Source: Leptodactylus fallax | Taxonomy: Eukaryota; Chordata; Amphibia; Anura; Leptodactylidae | Direction of reading: 5' to 3' | DNA length: 64,000 bases | NCBI GenBank assembly: GCA_947044405.1 | Contig: CAMRHE010000028.1 | Coordinates: forward strand, 7,331,001 to 7,395,000 | In this document: piece after piece, positions 62,001 to 64,000 of the stretch | Layout: each line of letters starts with the position of its first letter | Position numbering within the stretch: the first letter of the stretch is position 1 | Position numbers and translations under genes: made by a program | The notes under the pieces: generated by a model | What the model saw: the letters and a program-made list of their open reading frames with translations, nothing else | Told to the model about the DNA's origin: nothing | Database searches by the model: none

Positions 62001-62709
62001 CACTCGGCCGTGTACATGGGCCTTTATGTACCTGGTGCCAGTTATGTTATATCTACCTACTTACCTAATGTTAAGCAATGCCACGCAGTGCTTGTTGGCA
62101 GGTGTACCGTGCTAATACTAGTAATATACGATAGTAATCCCCTGTATAGTCTGTTCACAGTCTCTACAAGTGACATTATATCTGTCTTTTCCTATCTTCG
62201 CAGTGGGACGGTGTGGGGCCTATTCCTGGACTATCCCAATCTCCAAAGGGGGTGGAAATGCTCTGGCACCCGTCTGTAGTGAAGCCATATCTGACTCTCT
62301 TAGCTGAAAGCTCTAACCCTGCCACATTAGAAGGTTCTGCCGGGTCTCTCCAGAATCTGTCTGCCGGGAACTGGAAGGTAATAAAGCGATGGAGCTGAAT
62401 ATTCAGACGGCTACTTAGCGGAGATCTGTGTACTGATGTATTTAATAGGGCCGGGGCTTGGGGCAAATTGTCACCAGCTGCTCATTCTAATAAACTTTAG
62501 AGAGTGTAGCGGGGATGACCTGCCGGCGCCGTCAGTAATTGCCGCAATGTCTTTGTAGTTTGCAGCGTACATTAGAGCAGCAGTCAGGAAAGAGAAAGGG
62601 CTGCCGATCCTGGTGGAGCTGCTGAGGATGGACAACGACCGGGTGGTGTCTTCTGTGGCCACCGCCTTGAGGAACATGGCATTAGATGTGCGGAACAAGG
62701 AGCTGATTG
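10614..62709 (+). CDS. pkp4: PKP4 (plakophilin-4/p0071), partial gene, 12 internal coding exons
   Basis: Gene-level entry. The joined exons 10614-10745, 10849-11036, 13130-13703, 17663-17854, 24921-25137, 37454-37586, 39949-40162, 55880-56063, 57355-57472, 61247-61436, 62204-62377 and 62559-62709 total 2467 bases. Splice phases agree at every junction. The protein follows vertebrate PKP4 rather than its paralogues CTNND2, ARVCF or CTNND1; for example the head segment [20 protein letters not shown] and the armadillo entry [18 protein letters not shown] match p0071. The family binds the juxtamembrane tail of cadherins and desmosomal proteins at cell junctions; p0071 also acts at the midbody with Rho regulators. 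The N-terminal coiled coil and the C-terminal PDZ-binding tail are outside the window. Exon 10 contains a one-base frame break (see there). Introns range from 103 bases to 15.7 kb. Confidence 0.96.
10849..11036 (+). CDS. pkp4: PKP4 exon 2 of window (N-terminal head)
   Basis: Acceptor CTTTTTAG ends at 10848 and donor CAG|GTAACT starts at 11037; 188 bases, phase 1 in and phase 0 out. The translation contains [20 protein letters not shown], then a RQQHSF block and [10 protein letters not shown], all diagnostic of PKP4. It is separated from exon 1 by a 103-base intron, the shortest in the window. This is the disordered serine-rich head that precedes the armadillo repeats and is expected to be phosphorylated; no folded domain is visible. 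Confidence 0.96.
11037..13129 (+). other. PKP4 intron 2
   Basis: 2093 bases with GT-AG ends. It contains a TTAA-flanked MITE (12465-12765) and a lone MITE-like end TTTAAAGGGGTTTTTGGACA near 12196. The remainder is AT-rich with no recognised gene. Confidence 0.85.
12465..12765. mobile_element. T2-like MITE with TTAA target duplication
   Basis: Flanked by TTAA (12461-12464 and 12766-12769). The left end AGGGGTTGTCTAGGAACATG is matched by the reverse complement of the right end, AGGGACTGTCTAGGGACTTG, and the pairing continues through AACTTACCTGG for about 40 bases. TTAA target and AGGG-R start are features of the T2 MITE family described in Xenopus. 301 bases, noncoding. Confidence 0.85.
13130..13703 (+). 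CDS. pkp4: PKP4 exon 3 of window (large Ser/Pro-rich head exon)
   Basis: Acceptor TTTGTAG ends at 13129 and donor ACAG|GTGGGT starts at 13704; 574 bases, phase 0 in and phase 1 out, the largest exon seen. It begins [20 protein letters not shown] and ends PPRPDSLTG. The protein is basic and very rich in Ser, Pro, Thr and Arg with repeated SP motifs (for example [31 protein letters not shown]), as in the disordered head of p0071. The RRVSS element resembles a basophilic-kinase site (inference). Near-complete agreement with vertebrate PKP4 over about 190 residues makes this the firmest gene identification in the window. Confidence 0.98.
14314..14592 (+). mobile_element. tRNA-headed SINE (V-SINE-like)
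   Basis: Begins GGGGCAGCACGGTGGCTCAG with an A-box-like GTGGCTCAGTGGTTAGC, and a B box GGGTTCGAATCC follows at the usual spacing. The middle contains TTCTCCCCGTTTTTGCGTGG and CTCCGGTTTCCTCCCACACT, and the 3' end has GGCGCTATATAAGTAAG followed by an (AATA)n tail at 14576-14592. This arrangement is the RNA polymerase III-derived head plus LINE-like tail of a SINE common in frogs and fishes. Confidence 0.85.
14676..15356. mobile_element. MITE with large internal palindrome
   Basis: The left end AGGGGTTTTTCGAGGC and the right end, ending CCTGGACAATCCCT next to TTAA (15357-15360), resemble the TTAA-type MITE ends; the left target is GTAA. Inside, 14948-15156 is an inverted repeat: CATCATTCTTGCGTGTCTTC and CTCTGGGAACGGCTC pair with GAGCCGTTTCCAGAG and GAAGACACGTAAGTATGATG. 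The two open frames over this region are mirror images of one another and not genes. Confidence 0.6.
15911..16080. mobile_element. Short T2-like MITE
   Basis: TTAA at 15907-15910 and 16081-16084. Left end AGGGTTTGTCCAGTATTTC; right end, reversed, AGGGATTGCCTACGATTAG. The middle contains the CAGGTGTGGTACCGTTTTTG motif that recurs elsewhere in the window in a foldback repeat family. Confidence 0.7.
17663..17854 (+). CDS. pkp4: PKP4 exon 4 of window (head)
   Basis: Acceptor CTTTCAG ends at 17662 and donor TCAG|GTGGGT starts at 17855; 192 bases, phase 1 both ends, so skipping it would keep the frame. It encodes [20 protein letters not shown], then [20 protein letters not shown] and a segment ending YRTGS. 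Tyr-rich [11 protein letters not shown] is a conserved p0071/delta-catenin head feature. Because it is symmetric, it is a possible cassette exon, but nothing in the sequence shows that it is skipped. Confidence 0.96.
21651..22698. repeat. Short-period tandem repeat (about 20 bp, TAGTGTCATATATACAGG)
   Basis: Degenerate copies of TAGTGTCATATATACAGG with variable linkers (GACC, TAGTG, TTGTGTATAGGACCC), arranged in larger blocks that recur at 21744, 21850, 21950 and 22064. The region is purely noncoding; periodic ORFs on the - strand are repeat artefacts. Confidence 0.92.
23950..24190. repeat. Imperfect tandem repeat, about 75 bp, four copies
   Basis: Four diverged copies each containing GGTCTGATTTCTGGCAC-like sequence followed by CAGATGACTGGGTCCACTT-like sequence. 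Spacing between copies is about 65-80 bases. Old, noncoding. Confidence 0.7.
24921..25137 (+). CDS. pkp4: PKP4 exon 5 of window (end of head)
   Basis: Acceptor TTTTGCTAG ends at 24920 and donor CAG|GTGAGT starts at 25138; 217 bases, phase 1 in and phase 2 out. Encodes [20 protein letters not shown], then [20 protein letters not shown] and the family signature [13 protein letters not shown] just before the armadillo domain. The last Arg codon is split with exon 6. The segment is conserved with p0071 and, in the [12 protein letters not shown] part, with delta-catenin (CTNND2). Confidence 0.96.
25345..25586. mobile_element. Inverted-repeat MITE (GGTTCACACT terminus)
   Basis: Left ACTAGGCTCACATCGGC and right AGTGTGAACCTAGC form terminal inverted repeats. 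A second member occurs at 56491-56698 with left GGCTAGGTTCACACC and right TATGTGAACCATGC. Internal landmarks such as GGTCTCCGT and AGACAGGGTC/AGTAGACCTG are shared loosely. Short, noncoding, old. Confidence 0.6.
26275..29947 (-). mobile_element. 5'-truncated L1/Tx1-type LINE, antisense in PKP4 intron 5
   Basis: The insertion is bracketed by a perfect 17-bp direct repeat CCGACTGATCCTATTTT (26258-26274 and 29948-29964; the terminal Ts merge with the tail). On the - strand it ends with an AATAAA signal (26292-26297) and a poly-A tail seen as the T run ending at 26283. The 5' end is cut inside the endonuclease domain, with 3.35 kb of open reading frame left. Perfect target duplication and an uninterrupted frame indicate a recent insertion by target-primed reverse transcription. 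Confidence 0.93.
26595..29945 (-). CDS. LINE ORF2 fragment: endonuclease C-terminus, reverse transcriptase, Zn-knuckle
   Basis: 1116 codons without a stop. Residues about 51-85 hold the end of the AP endonuclease (SRIDHAF, SDHSPLL). Reverse transcriptase follows: KSPGPDG at 319-325, [20 protein letters not shown] at 382-401, SLDATKAFD near 447, [13 protein letters not shown] at 505-517 and the catalytic YADD at 549-552. A C-terminal C-X2-C-X8-H-X4-C knuckle is at 973-990. These are L1-clade ORF2 landmarks. The codon reported as start is a TTG at the truncation border, so no native start is present. The N-terminal endonuclease and ORF1 are missing, so the copy cannot mobilise itself. Motif RPIS is RSIS here. 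Confidence 0.95.
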   Translation of the reverse strand: MDRFSAEPGSPSLPRPTTMAGVIRELGWLDLWRVRFPEARTFSCHSANRHTLSRIDHAFGNTKAYSLLQTISYLPRAVSDHSPLLVQLNSSTAAKPRQGWRIHPFWLKLFVPHDRIPDQLQTFLTINSPNTSPLLLWETMKAYLRGCIKSSISFVKRESSLLETTLATQCASLEAAYVANPTDEARSQWLQMGRQYLHILHDKARRSMFFSKQKFYELGNQSSSFLAQLIHQNTASPAILRVHSETGEVLSNSLAISDRFYRYYSELYLSKLRVTDGELATYLGLIPLPTLSEDQREFLDSPFTLEELSGALADMARGKSPGPDGIPVEVYAQYGGLLLPVLLDCYNAAFVGPSLPESFYDATIILLLKPDKDPLDCGSYRSISLLNIDYKLLTKMLAKRLNSVVLDLVHPDQTGFMPGKSTSDNLRRAQVITQIGASSSHDWAMASLDATKAFDSVEWPFLLQVLRGYGFGEGFVTWISLLYCSPRAALSINGALSSYFPLGRGTRQGCPLSPLLFALAVEPLAILLRNDPIYKGIVIGTREERTALYADDLLLFMSDPSRSLPRAMAIIDEFGNYSGLRTNWTKSSYMHIGRASSVAEGNVVCGLTTVSTCKYLGIFISRDHRCFLEQNIFPLISHFRVKFNLWATLPLSVAGRINLVKMIVLPKCLYAISHSAVSVPLRFFKQMDSLIISFIWGNSRSKLRLSSLQRPKQLGGTSLPDLFLYYLAGQLRFIRKWLSSDPLPRSEAHLAHHLGLHNLWPVLEHPALFRGKLLPIHALAGQVWRQAKKVSTYSDIPAETPLWHNPGLPTLFALPGARAWSQYGVSSLSDLYIQGVFKTFDSLSSSYGIPRTQFFRYLQIRHALSSQFPDRLDNMSEYPLIGILRSQGPGGLISTLYAHLIQAKVSTLDAPALTRWSINIPTLTDEMFQDILESPQHVSPSANNKLIQTYILHQCYLTPSRLYKMGRLPNPGCLRCLCPQADFWHMIWECPIIQCFWKGVVDLLAEVLAKPIPLTPEICLFGVLDEEIWQHHVRILLRESLFYARKAIALRWMAPKPPSVSQWKKLVNTVLPYNQIVYKGRGCPQKFHKVWGTWCNSPVTQYTAPSLRSAINLLMP
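30612..33142. repeat. 43-bp satellite array (about 58 copies)
   Basis: Head-to-tail units of 42-45 bases containing ATATCACAGAGCTCAGCTTC and CTCTATCATATAACC. Variation is mostly CTCCTCT/CTCCCTCT/CTCTTCT and AACCCTAT/AACCTAT. A rare-variant block (TATATCCCAGAG, then TATGTATCACAG, then CTCAGATTCTC) occurs at 31591-31710 and again at 32406-32525, 815 bases apart, so part of the array was duplicated as a larger block. No inverted borders are visible. Confidence 0.96.
34362..34530. repeat. Simple repeat (CCTCCT / CCATCTCCAT)n
   Basis: Interspersed runs of CTCCTCCTC and CATCTCCATCATCATCC over about 170 bases. The open frames here encode only Ser/Pro/Ile low-complexity sequence. Confidence 0.93.
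36154..36490. mobile_element. T2-like MITE with TATCCACAG inner repeats
   Basis: TTAA at 36150-36153, then AGGGGTTGTCCCTTTATGGA and TTATCCCCTATCCACAG. The right end carries CTGTGGATAGGGGATGTGTC and TATGGA-like sequence in reverse, ending ACAACCCCT at 36490 directly before a CCTGT repeat; the right TTAA is missing. Similar inner TATCCACAGGAT segments occur at 49335 and 51108. Confidence 0.7.
37454..37586 (+). CDS. pkp4: PKP4 exon 6 of window (first armadillo repeat)
   Basis: Acceptor TTATTTCAG ends at 37453 and donor GAG|GTAAGA starts at 37587; 133 bases, phase 2 in and phase 0 out. It encodes [20 protein letters not shown] and then [20 protein letters not shown], the start of the armadillo domain. 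The HLCFGD motif is the usual end of the first repeat in the p120 family. It follows a 12.3-kb intron holding a LINE and a satellite. Confidence 0.98.
37587..39948 (+). other. PKP4 intron 6
   Basis: 2362 bases with GT-AG ends. Holds a 38-bp tandem array at its start (37601-38072). 38560-38960 lacks visible repeats and may be conserved noncoding sequence; no gene otherwise. Confidence 0.85.
37601..38072. repeat. Tandem repeat, about 38 bp (GCAGTATACTGCCCCCTTAG)
   Basis: About twelve imperfect copies of GTACCCACACGCACAGTATA followed by CTGCCCCCTTA. It starts only 15 bases after the exon 6 donor. Confidence 0.93.
39949..40162 (+). CDS. pkp4: PKP4 exon 7 of window (armadillo repeats)
   Basis: Acceptor CACGCCAG, preceded by a T-rich tract from 39916, ends at 39948; donor ACCG|GTGAGT starts at 40163. 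214 bases, phase 0 in and phase 1 out. Encodes [20 protein letters not shown], the repeat core [19 protein letters not shown] and [20 protein letters not shown]. The GGI-LV-LL and NACGALRNL patterns are canonical armadillo helices, a groove used for cadherin-tail binding. Confidence 0.98.
41729..41744. repeat. Poly-C run of 16 bases after a T-rich tract
   Basis: A run of sixteen C follows T-rich sequence at 41700-41726. The G-rich complement could form a quadruplex; the run is also prone to sequencing error. Confidence 0.9.
42520..42752. mobile_element. Probable T2-like MITE
   Basis: TTAA at 42516-42519 and 42753-42756. Left end AGGGGTTTTCTGGC; right end, reversed, AAGGACTTTTCT. The inverted match is short, so the right border is tentative. 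Confidence 0.5.
43009..43525. repeat. Tandem repeat, about 32 bp (CCCCTGCACACGGTATTATG)
   Basis: About sixteen imperfect copies of CCCCTGCACACGGTATTATG followed by CTCCATAGTGG. It ends 22 bases before a chain of hairpins at 43547. Confidence 0.94.
43547..43879. mobile_element. Nested inverted-repeat element(s) with TATACTCTGGGGTCT ends
   Basis: Outer segments at 43547-43567 (TATTATACTCTGGGGTC) and 43853-43879 (ACCCTGGAGTATAATAAT) are inverted. The inner element 43569-43852 begins CAGACCCCAGAGTATAATGA and ends TATACTCCGGGGTCTG, with TCGGAGACCC and GGGTCTCCGA also inverted. Each side forms a local hairpin; the left one is nearly perfect with a 4-base loop (TTTC). It looks like related MITE ends inserted in tandem or nested. 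Confidence 0.65.
44044..44085. repeat. (TA)n microsatellite
   Basis: An uninterrupted AT dinucleotide run of about 42 bases. Confidence 0.97.
44211..44286. repeat. Hairpin-forming inverted repeat
   Basis: GTAAACCAGCCTAGGACAGG at the left pairs with CCTGTCCTGGGCTGGTTTAC at the right, around a T-rich loop. No function assigned; probably a foldback element core. Confidence 0.75.
44400..44570. repeat. Tandem repeat, about 50 bp, three to four copies
   Basis: Copies of ACTGTCATGGCCGCTCTGTC followed by TGTAAATGTCT, with diverged ends. Confidence 0.8.
45726..46067. mobile_element. T2-like MITE
   Basis: TTAA at 45722-45725 and 46068-46071. Left AGGGATTTTCTTATAAATAC, TTATCACCTATTC; right, reversed, GGGGGTTTGTCATCAACAAA and TTATCATCTATC. 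342 bases, noncoding. Confidence 0.75.
46248..46405. mobile_element. hAT-type MITE with perfect 8-bp target duplications
   Basis: Starts CAGGGGTAGGCAACCTTCGG and ends CCGAAGGTTGCTGACCCCTG, with inverted arms of about 65 bases. The flanks are TGTTACAC on both sides (46240-46247 and 46406-46413), an exact 8-bp duplication typical of hAT transposition. Each arm carries ACTACAACTCCCAGCATGC or its reverse complement (starting at 46287 on + and ending near 46369 on -), which resembles the ZNF143/THAP11 binding motif. 158 bases, noncoding. Confidence 0.9.
51077..51415. mobile_element. T2-like MITE with TATCCACAG inner repeats
   Basis: TTAA at 51073-51076, then ATGGGTTTTACC and AAGTTATCCCCTATCCACAG. 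Right end GTGGATAGGGGATAACCCCT in reverse orientation. Same family type as 36154-36490. Confidence 0.65.
51643..52632. mobile_element. TTAA-flanked MITE containing 49-bp tandem array (copy 1)
   Basis: TTAA at 51639-51642 and 52633-52636. The left end AGGGAGTGTGACACCAGAAC pairs with the right end GTTCTGGTGACACACTCCAT reversed. Between them lies an array of about 17 units of 49 bp (CACCAGAACCAGCATATCAC, CCTGCAGATAGATAGGTTAG) up to about 52490, then about 140 bases of unique element sequence including GGGCGTTGTCTATCTGTGGG. The first array unit directly continues the terminal inverted repeat, so the repeat unit derives from the element's own end. Confidence 0.85.
52637..53291. other. Intronic spacer between the two 49-bp elements
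   Basis: Noncoding sequence with no recognisable repeat or exon. Confidence 0.6.
53296..54437. mobile_element. TTAA-type MITE with 49-bp tandem array (copy 2, right end lost)
   Basis: TTAA at 53292-53295, then AGGGGAGTGTGTCACCAGAG and about 22 units of the same 49-bp repeat to about 54405. It ends with a reversed piece, GGGTTCTGGAGACACTAACC and TATCTATC (54410-54437), complementary to a unit. No right TTAA follows. Variants include GTGTCCCC, TATATCACC and an extra C in AACCCAGC. Confidence 0.8.
55880..56063 (+). CDS. pkp4: PKP4 exon 8 of window (armadillo repeat plus inter-repeat insert)
   Basis: Acceptor TTCTTCCAG ends at 55879 and donor GAG|GTAACG starts at 56064; 184 bases, phase 1 in and phase 2 out. 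Encodes [30 protein letters not shown], the acidic insert [13 protein letters not shown] and [10 protein letters not shown]. In all four delta-catenin paralogues, as I recall them, the insert begins HSGW; here the codon after HSG is CTG (Leu) at about 55981-55983. Otherwise the match to p0071 is nearly complete. It follows a 15.7-kb intron. Confidence 0.97.
56064..57354 (+). other. PKP4 intron 8
   Basis: 1291 bases with GT-AG ends. Contains the inverted-repeat MITE 56491-56698. Nothing else recognised. Confidence 0.85.
56491..56698. mobile_element. Inverted-repeat MITE (GGTTCACACC terminus), second copy
   Basis: Left AGGCTAGGTTCACACCTGCG, right CGCATATGTGAACCATGC. Same type as 25345-25586; internal GGCGGAAACCCGGCAGACCC and a 'ten A/T' run. 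Confidence 0.6.
57355..57472 (+). CDS. pkp4: PKP4 exon 9 of window (armadillo repeat)
   Basis: Acceptor TTTCCTCAG ends at 57354 and donor AAG|GTATTT starts at 57473; 118 bases, phase 2 in and phase 0 out. Encodes [20 protein letters not shown] and then [33 protein letters not shown] is a strong family signature, and VNTSDFDSK is specific to PKP4 rather than CTNND2 or p120. The donor matches consensus only over its first four bases. Confidence 0.97.
57473..61246 (+). other. PKP4 intron 9
   Basis: 3774 bases with GT-AG ends. Contains foldback fragments with AGCGCCACA motifs near 59300 (degraded) and at 61021-61127. The 160-codon open frame at 59385-59867 is not supported as a gene. Otherwise unremarkable. 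Confidence 0.85.
61021..61127. repeat. Foldback repeat (CAGCGCCACATTTGTCC)
   Basis: GAACAGCGCCACATTTGTCC at the left pairs with ACAGATGTGGCGCTGTTTC at the right. Same family as 62937-63096 and related pieces at 45640, 50860 and 16020. Confidence 0.7.
61247..61436 (+). CDS. pkp4: PKP4 exon 10 of window, with one-base frame break in a lysine tract
   Basis: Acceptor TCTCTTGCAG ends at 61246 and donor CTG|GTGAGT starts at 61437. Phase 0 at both ends is required by exons 9 and 11, but the exon is 190 bases, one more than a multiple of three. It encodes [33 protein letters not shown] and SSCWGKK in one frame; the expected [11 protein letters not shown] tail is in the next frame. The switch falls at the run of nine A at 61394-61402; eight A would restore PKP4. 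Read as written, translation stops at TGA 62305-62307 in exon 11, losing the rest of the armadillo domain. The lysine-rich insert is a conserved p0071/delta-catenin feature. Confidence 0.93.
61437..62203 (+). other. PKP4 intron 10
   Basis: 767 bases with GT-AG ends. Almost a third is a long inverted repeat (61749-61965). Confidence 0.88.
61749..61965. repeat. Long inverted repeat (arms about 90 bp)
   Basis: GCAGTCAGATGACACTCGAA at the left pairs with TTCACTCC-containing GTCACTCCGAATGTCATCTG at the right; TATGGGGCTTCCGGATC pairs with its reversed copy GATCCGGAAGCCCCATA, and CCATTCCAATAAC with GTTATCGGAATGG. It is a foldback element or MITE and would make a long stem in the pre-mRNA between exons 10 and 11. 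Confidence 0.88.
62204..62377 (+). CDS. pkp4: PKP4 exon 11 of window (armadillo repeat)
   Basis: Acceptor ATCTTCGCAG ends at 62203 and donor AAG|GTAATA starts at 62378; 174 bases, phase 0 both ends. Encodes [40 protein letters not shown] and [32 protein letters not shown] is the characteristic armadillo helix pair of the family. The translation matches p0071 in the frame that requires the exon 10 correction. Confidence 0.97.
62559..62709 (+). CDS. pkp4: PKP4 exon 12 of window (armadillo repeat)
   Basis: Acceptor CTTTGTAG ends at 62558 and donor ATTG|GTATGT starts at 62710; 151 bases, phase 0 in and phase 1 out. Encodes [40 protein letters not shown] and [11 protein letters not shown], the most conserved part of the domain. 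The next exon, expected to begin KYAMRD, does not occur before base 64000, so intron 12 runs out of the window. Confidence 0.98.
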
Positions 62710-62936
62710 GTATGTAGGGGGCGCCAGGAGATGGAGGCGCACACAAATCGAATGGATTACTTTCATGTAAAATTCTCTCCTACTTGTTTGTCTAAAATTG
62801 TCTCATACTGAGCATCATCTTGTGAAATAAATGTAAAATACAATATAATAGCAGAAAGGTAATAATCGGTTGTCCCAAATATGTTCAGTCTGAAGTTTTT
62901 TTCATATGAGTTTTGCGAGCTGTCCAGGGTTGCATA

Positions 62937-63096
62937 AACATGAACGCTTTCTTCCGAAAACAGCGCCACACCTTTCCAAGGGTTGTGTCTGGTATTGCAG
63001 CTCAGTTCCATTAAAGGTTAATGGGGTTAAGCTGCAGTACCACAGCCATCCTATGGACAAGTGTGGCGCTGTTTTTGGAGGAAGCATTCATGTTTT
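62937..63096. repeat. Foldback repeat (GCGCCACACC family)
   Basis: AACATGAACGCTTTCTTCCG and AAACAGCGCCACACCTTT pair with AAGTGTGGCGCTGTTTTTGG and GAAGCATTCATGTTT. The middle GTGTCTGGTATTGCAGCTCA recurs in related copies elsewhere in the window. Confidence 0.8.
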
Positions 63097-63652
63097 TCTA
63101 GTGTAGTTTCAAATGCCCTGTAGTGATCTTGCTTGCAGCACTGGTCCTATTCATGTAATATAAGCGGCGCAGCAGCTCCCTCCACTGTATAGTGGCAGTT
63201 CTGGGGAATTGCAGCAGCGTTCCTATTACTTGAACATGAGCGGTGCTGCACACGCTCCCTGTTTACTTGCCGCTTCTGGAACAGCTGATCTGTGCAAGGT
63301 CCGGGTGTCACCTACATACAGATCAAATACTAATGGCCTGTCCTGTTGTGTAGACTCTGCACCAATAGAGATGGTAGTAAGTTATTCACGAACATTACTC
63401 TACTCTACACACAAGCTTATTTGAAGGGAGGGGAGCAGTCTTTTTTTCTTTTTTTTTTGTTTGAGTGCTTCTTTAACCTTGCCCATATTTCATTCTAGCT
63501 TATAAGTGAATCAGTAAGAGTAAAAAGCTGCAAATTTTGGCAGTCTCATGGCATGCACGAAAATTTGCATCTCTCTAAAGTGATGGCATATACTAGCAAT
63601 GTGCCTTCACTTTACATACAAGATGGGAGTTCCCCTTTAGACCACCCATTAA

Positions 63653-63963
63653 ATGGGTTGTCTACAATTTGCACAAATTCCATGCATGCACTCTTTTGTC
63701 CATTGCCAGTGTCTGTCTGTTCTCGTGCCATGACCTTGTTGTCTTGTGTGATTGATGAGACCAATGAGTAGCCACTGGGAAGGAACCAGTGACATCACTC
63801 ACATAGGTCATCAATCCCTTATCATTCCATCATCACGTGGGGTGTAGGACTTCGGGCAACAAGGGCAAGGTATGGCAGACAACGGAGCACCAGGGACAGG
63901 TGAGCATGATTATTTTTCTTTAATGTTAACTCCCTGGCCTCCACAGGGGTTTGTCCAATCCCT
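63653..63963. mobile_element. Probable T2-like MITE
   Basis: TTAA at 63649-63652 and 63964-63967. Left ATGGGTTGTCTACAATTTGC; right, reversed, AGGGATTGGACAAACCCCTG. The inverted match is short, so the call is moderate. Confidence 0.55.
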
Positions 63964-64000
63964 TTAAGTGATTTATACTGAATATTGTCCTAGAGTGTAT

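Larger units (their letters stand above)
62710..64000 (+). other. PKP4 intron 12 (5' part, runs off window)
   Basis: Starts GTATGT. Contains a foldback repeat (62937-63096) and a possible T2-like MITE (63653-63963, TTAA at 63649 and 63964). No further exon found. Confidence 0.85.

Overview
The window is a piece of vertebrate nuclear genome, most likely from an anuran amphibian (a neobatrachian/hyloid-type frog or toad). It carries the 5'-central part of one gene on the + strand: PKP4 (plakophilin-4, also called p0071), an armadillo-repeat protein of the p120/delta-catenin family. Twelve coding exons can be placed to the base between 10614 and 62709. All have AG/GT borders and compatible phases. 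Together they give about 822 codons, from the N-terminal head just after the coiled-coil region to the middle of the armadillo domain. The first exons (start codon and coiled coil) lie before base 1, and the last armadillo repeats and the C-terminal tail lie after base 64000. No second cellular gene is supported. The frog assignment rests on the repeat types (Xenopus T2-like TTAA elements starting AGGG, a tRNA-headed SINE, an L1/Tx1-type LINE) and on the vertebrate-like exon layout; it is an inference.

Layout: 1-10613 is intron (or upstream sequence) with two arrays of the same 63-bp minisatellite (1-1471 and 8685-9406), both bordered by inverted sequence. 10614-13703 holds exons 1-3 (N-terminal head). 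17663-17854 and 24921-25137 hold exons 4 and 5. Intron 5 (25138-37453) carries a young, 5'-truncated L1-type LINE in antisense (26275-29947, open for 1116 codons, with a 17-bp target duplication) and a 2.5-kb, 43-bp satellite (30612-33142). Exons 6 and 7 (37454-37586, 39949-40162) open the armadillo domain. Intron 7 (40163-55879, 15.7 kb) holds several MITEs, a 32-bp array, a TA microsatellite and two 49-bp minisatellite arrays (51643-52632, 53296-54437) that start from the terminus of a TTAA-flanked MITE. Exons 8-12 lie at 55880-62709.

The most notable points are: (i) a run of nine A in exon 10 (61394-61402) that breaks the PKP4 frame by one base exactly in the lysine tract, either an assembly/homopolymer error or a null allele; (ii) two unrelated inverted-repeat elements (63-bp and 49-bp families) that each contain an expanded tandem array in two separate copies, suggesting that MITE-like elements act here as seeds for minisatellites; (iii) a hAT-type MITE with perfect 8-bp target duplications whose two arms each carry a ZNF143/THAP11-like motif; (iv) tandem in-frame splice donors 6 bases apart at exon 1. 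No novel protein-coding system was found.
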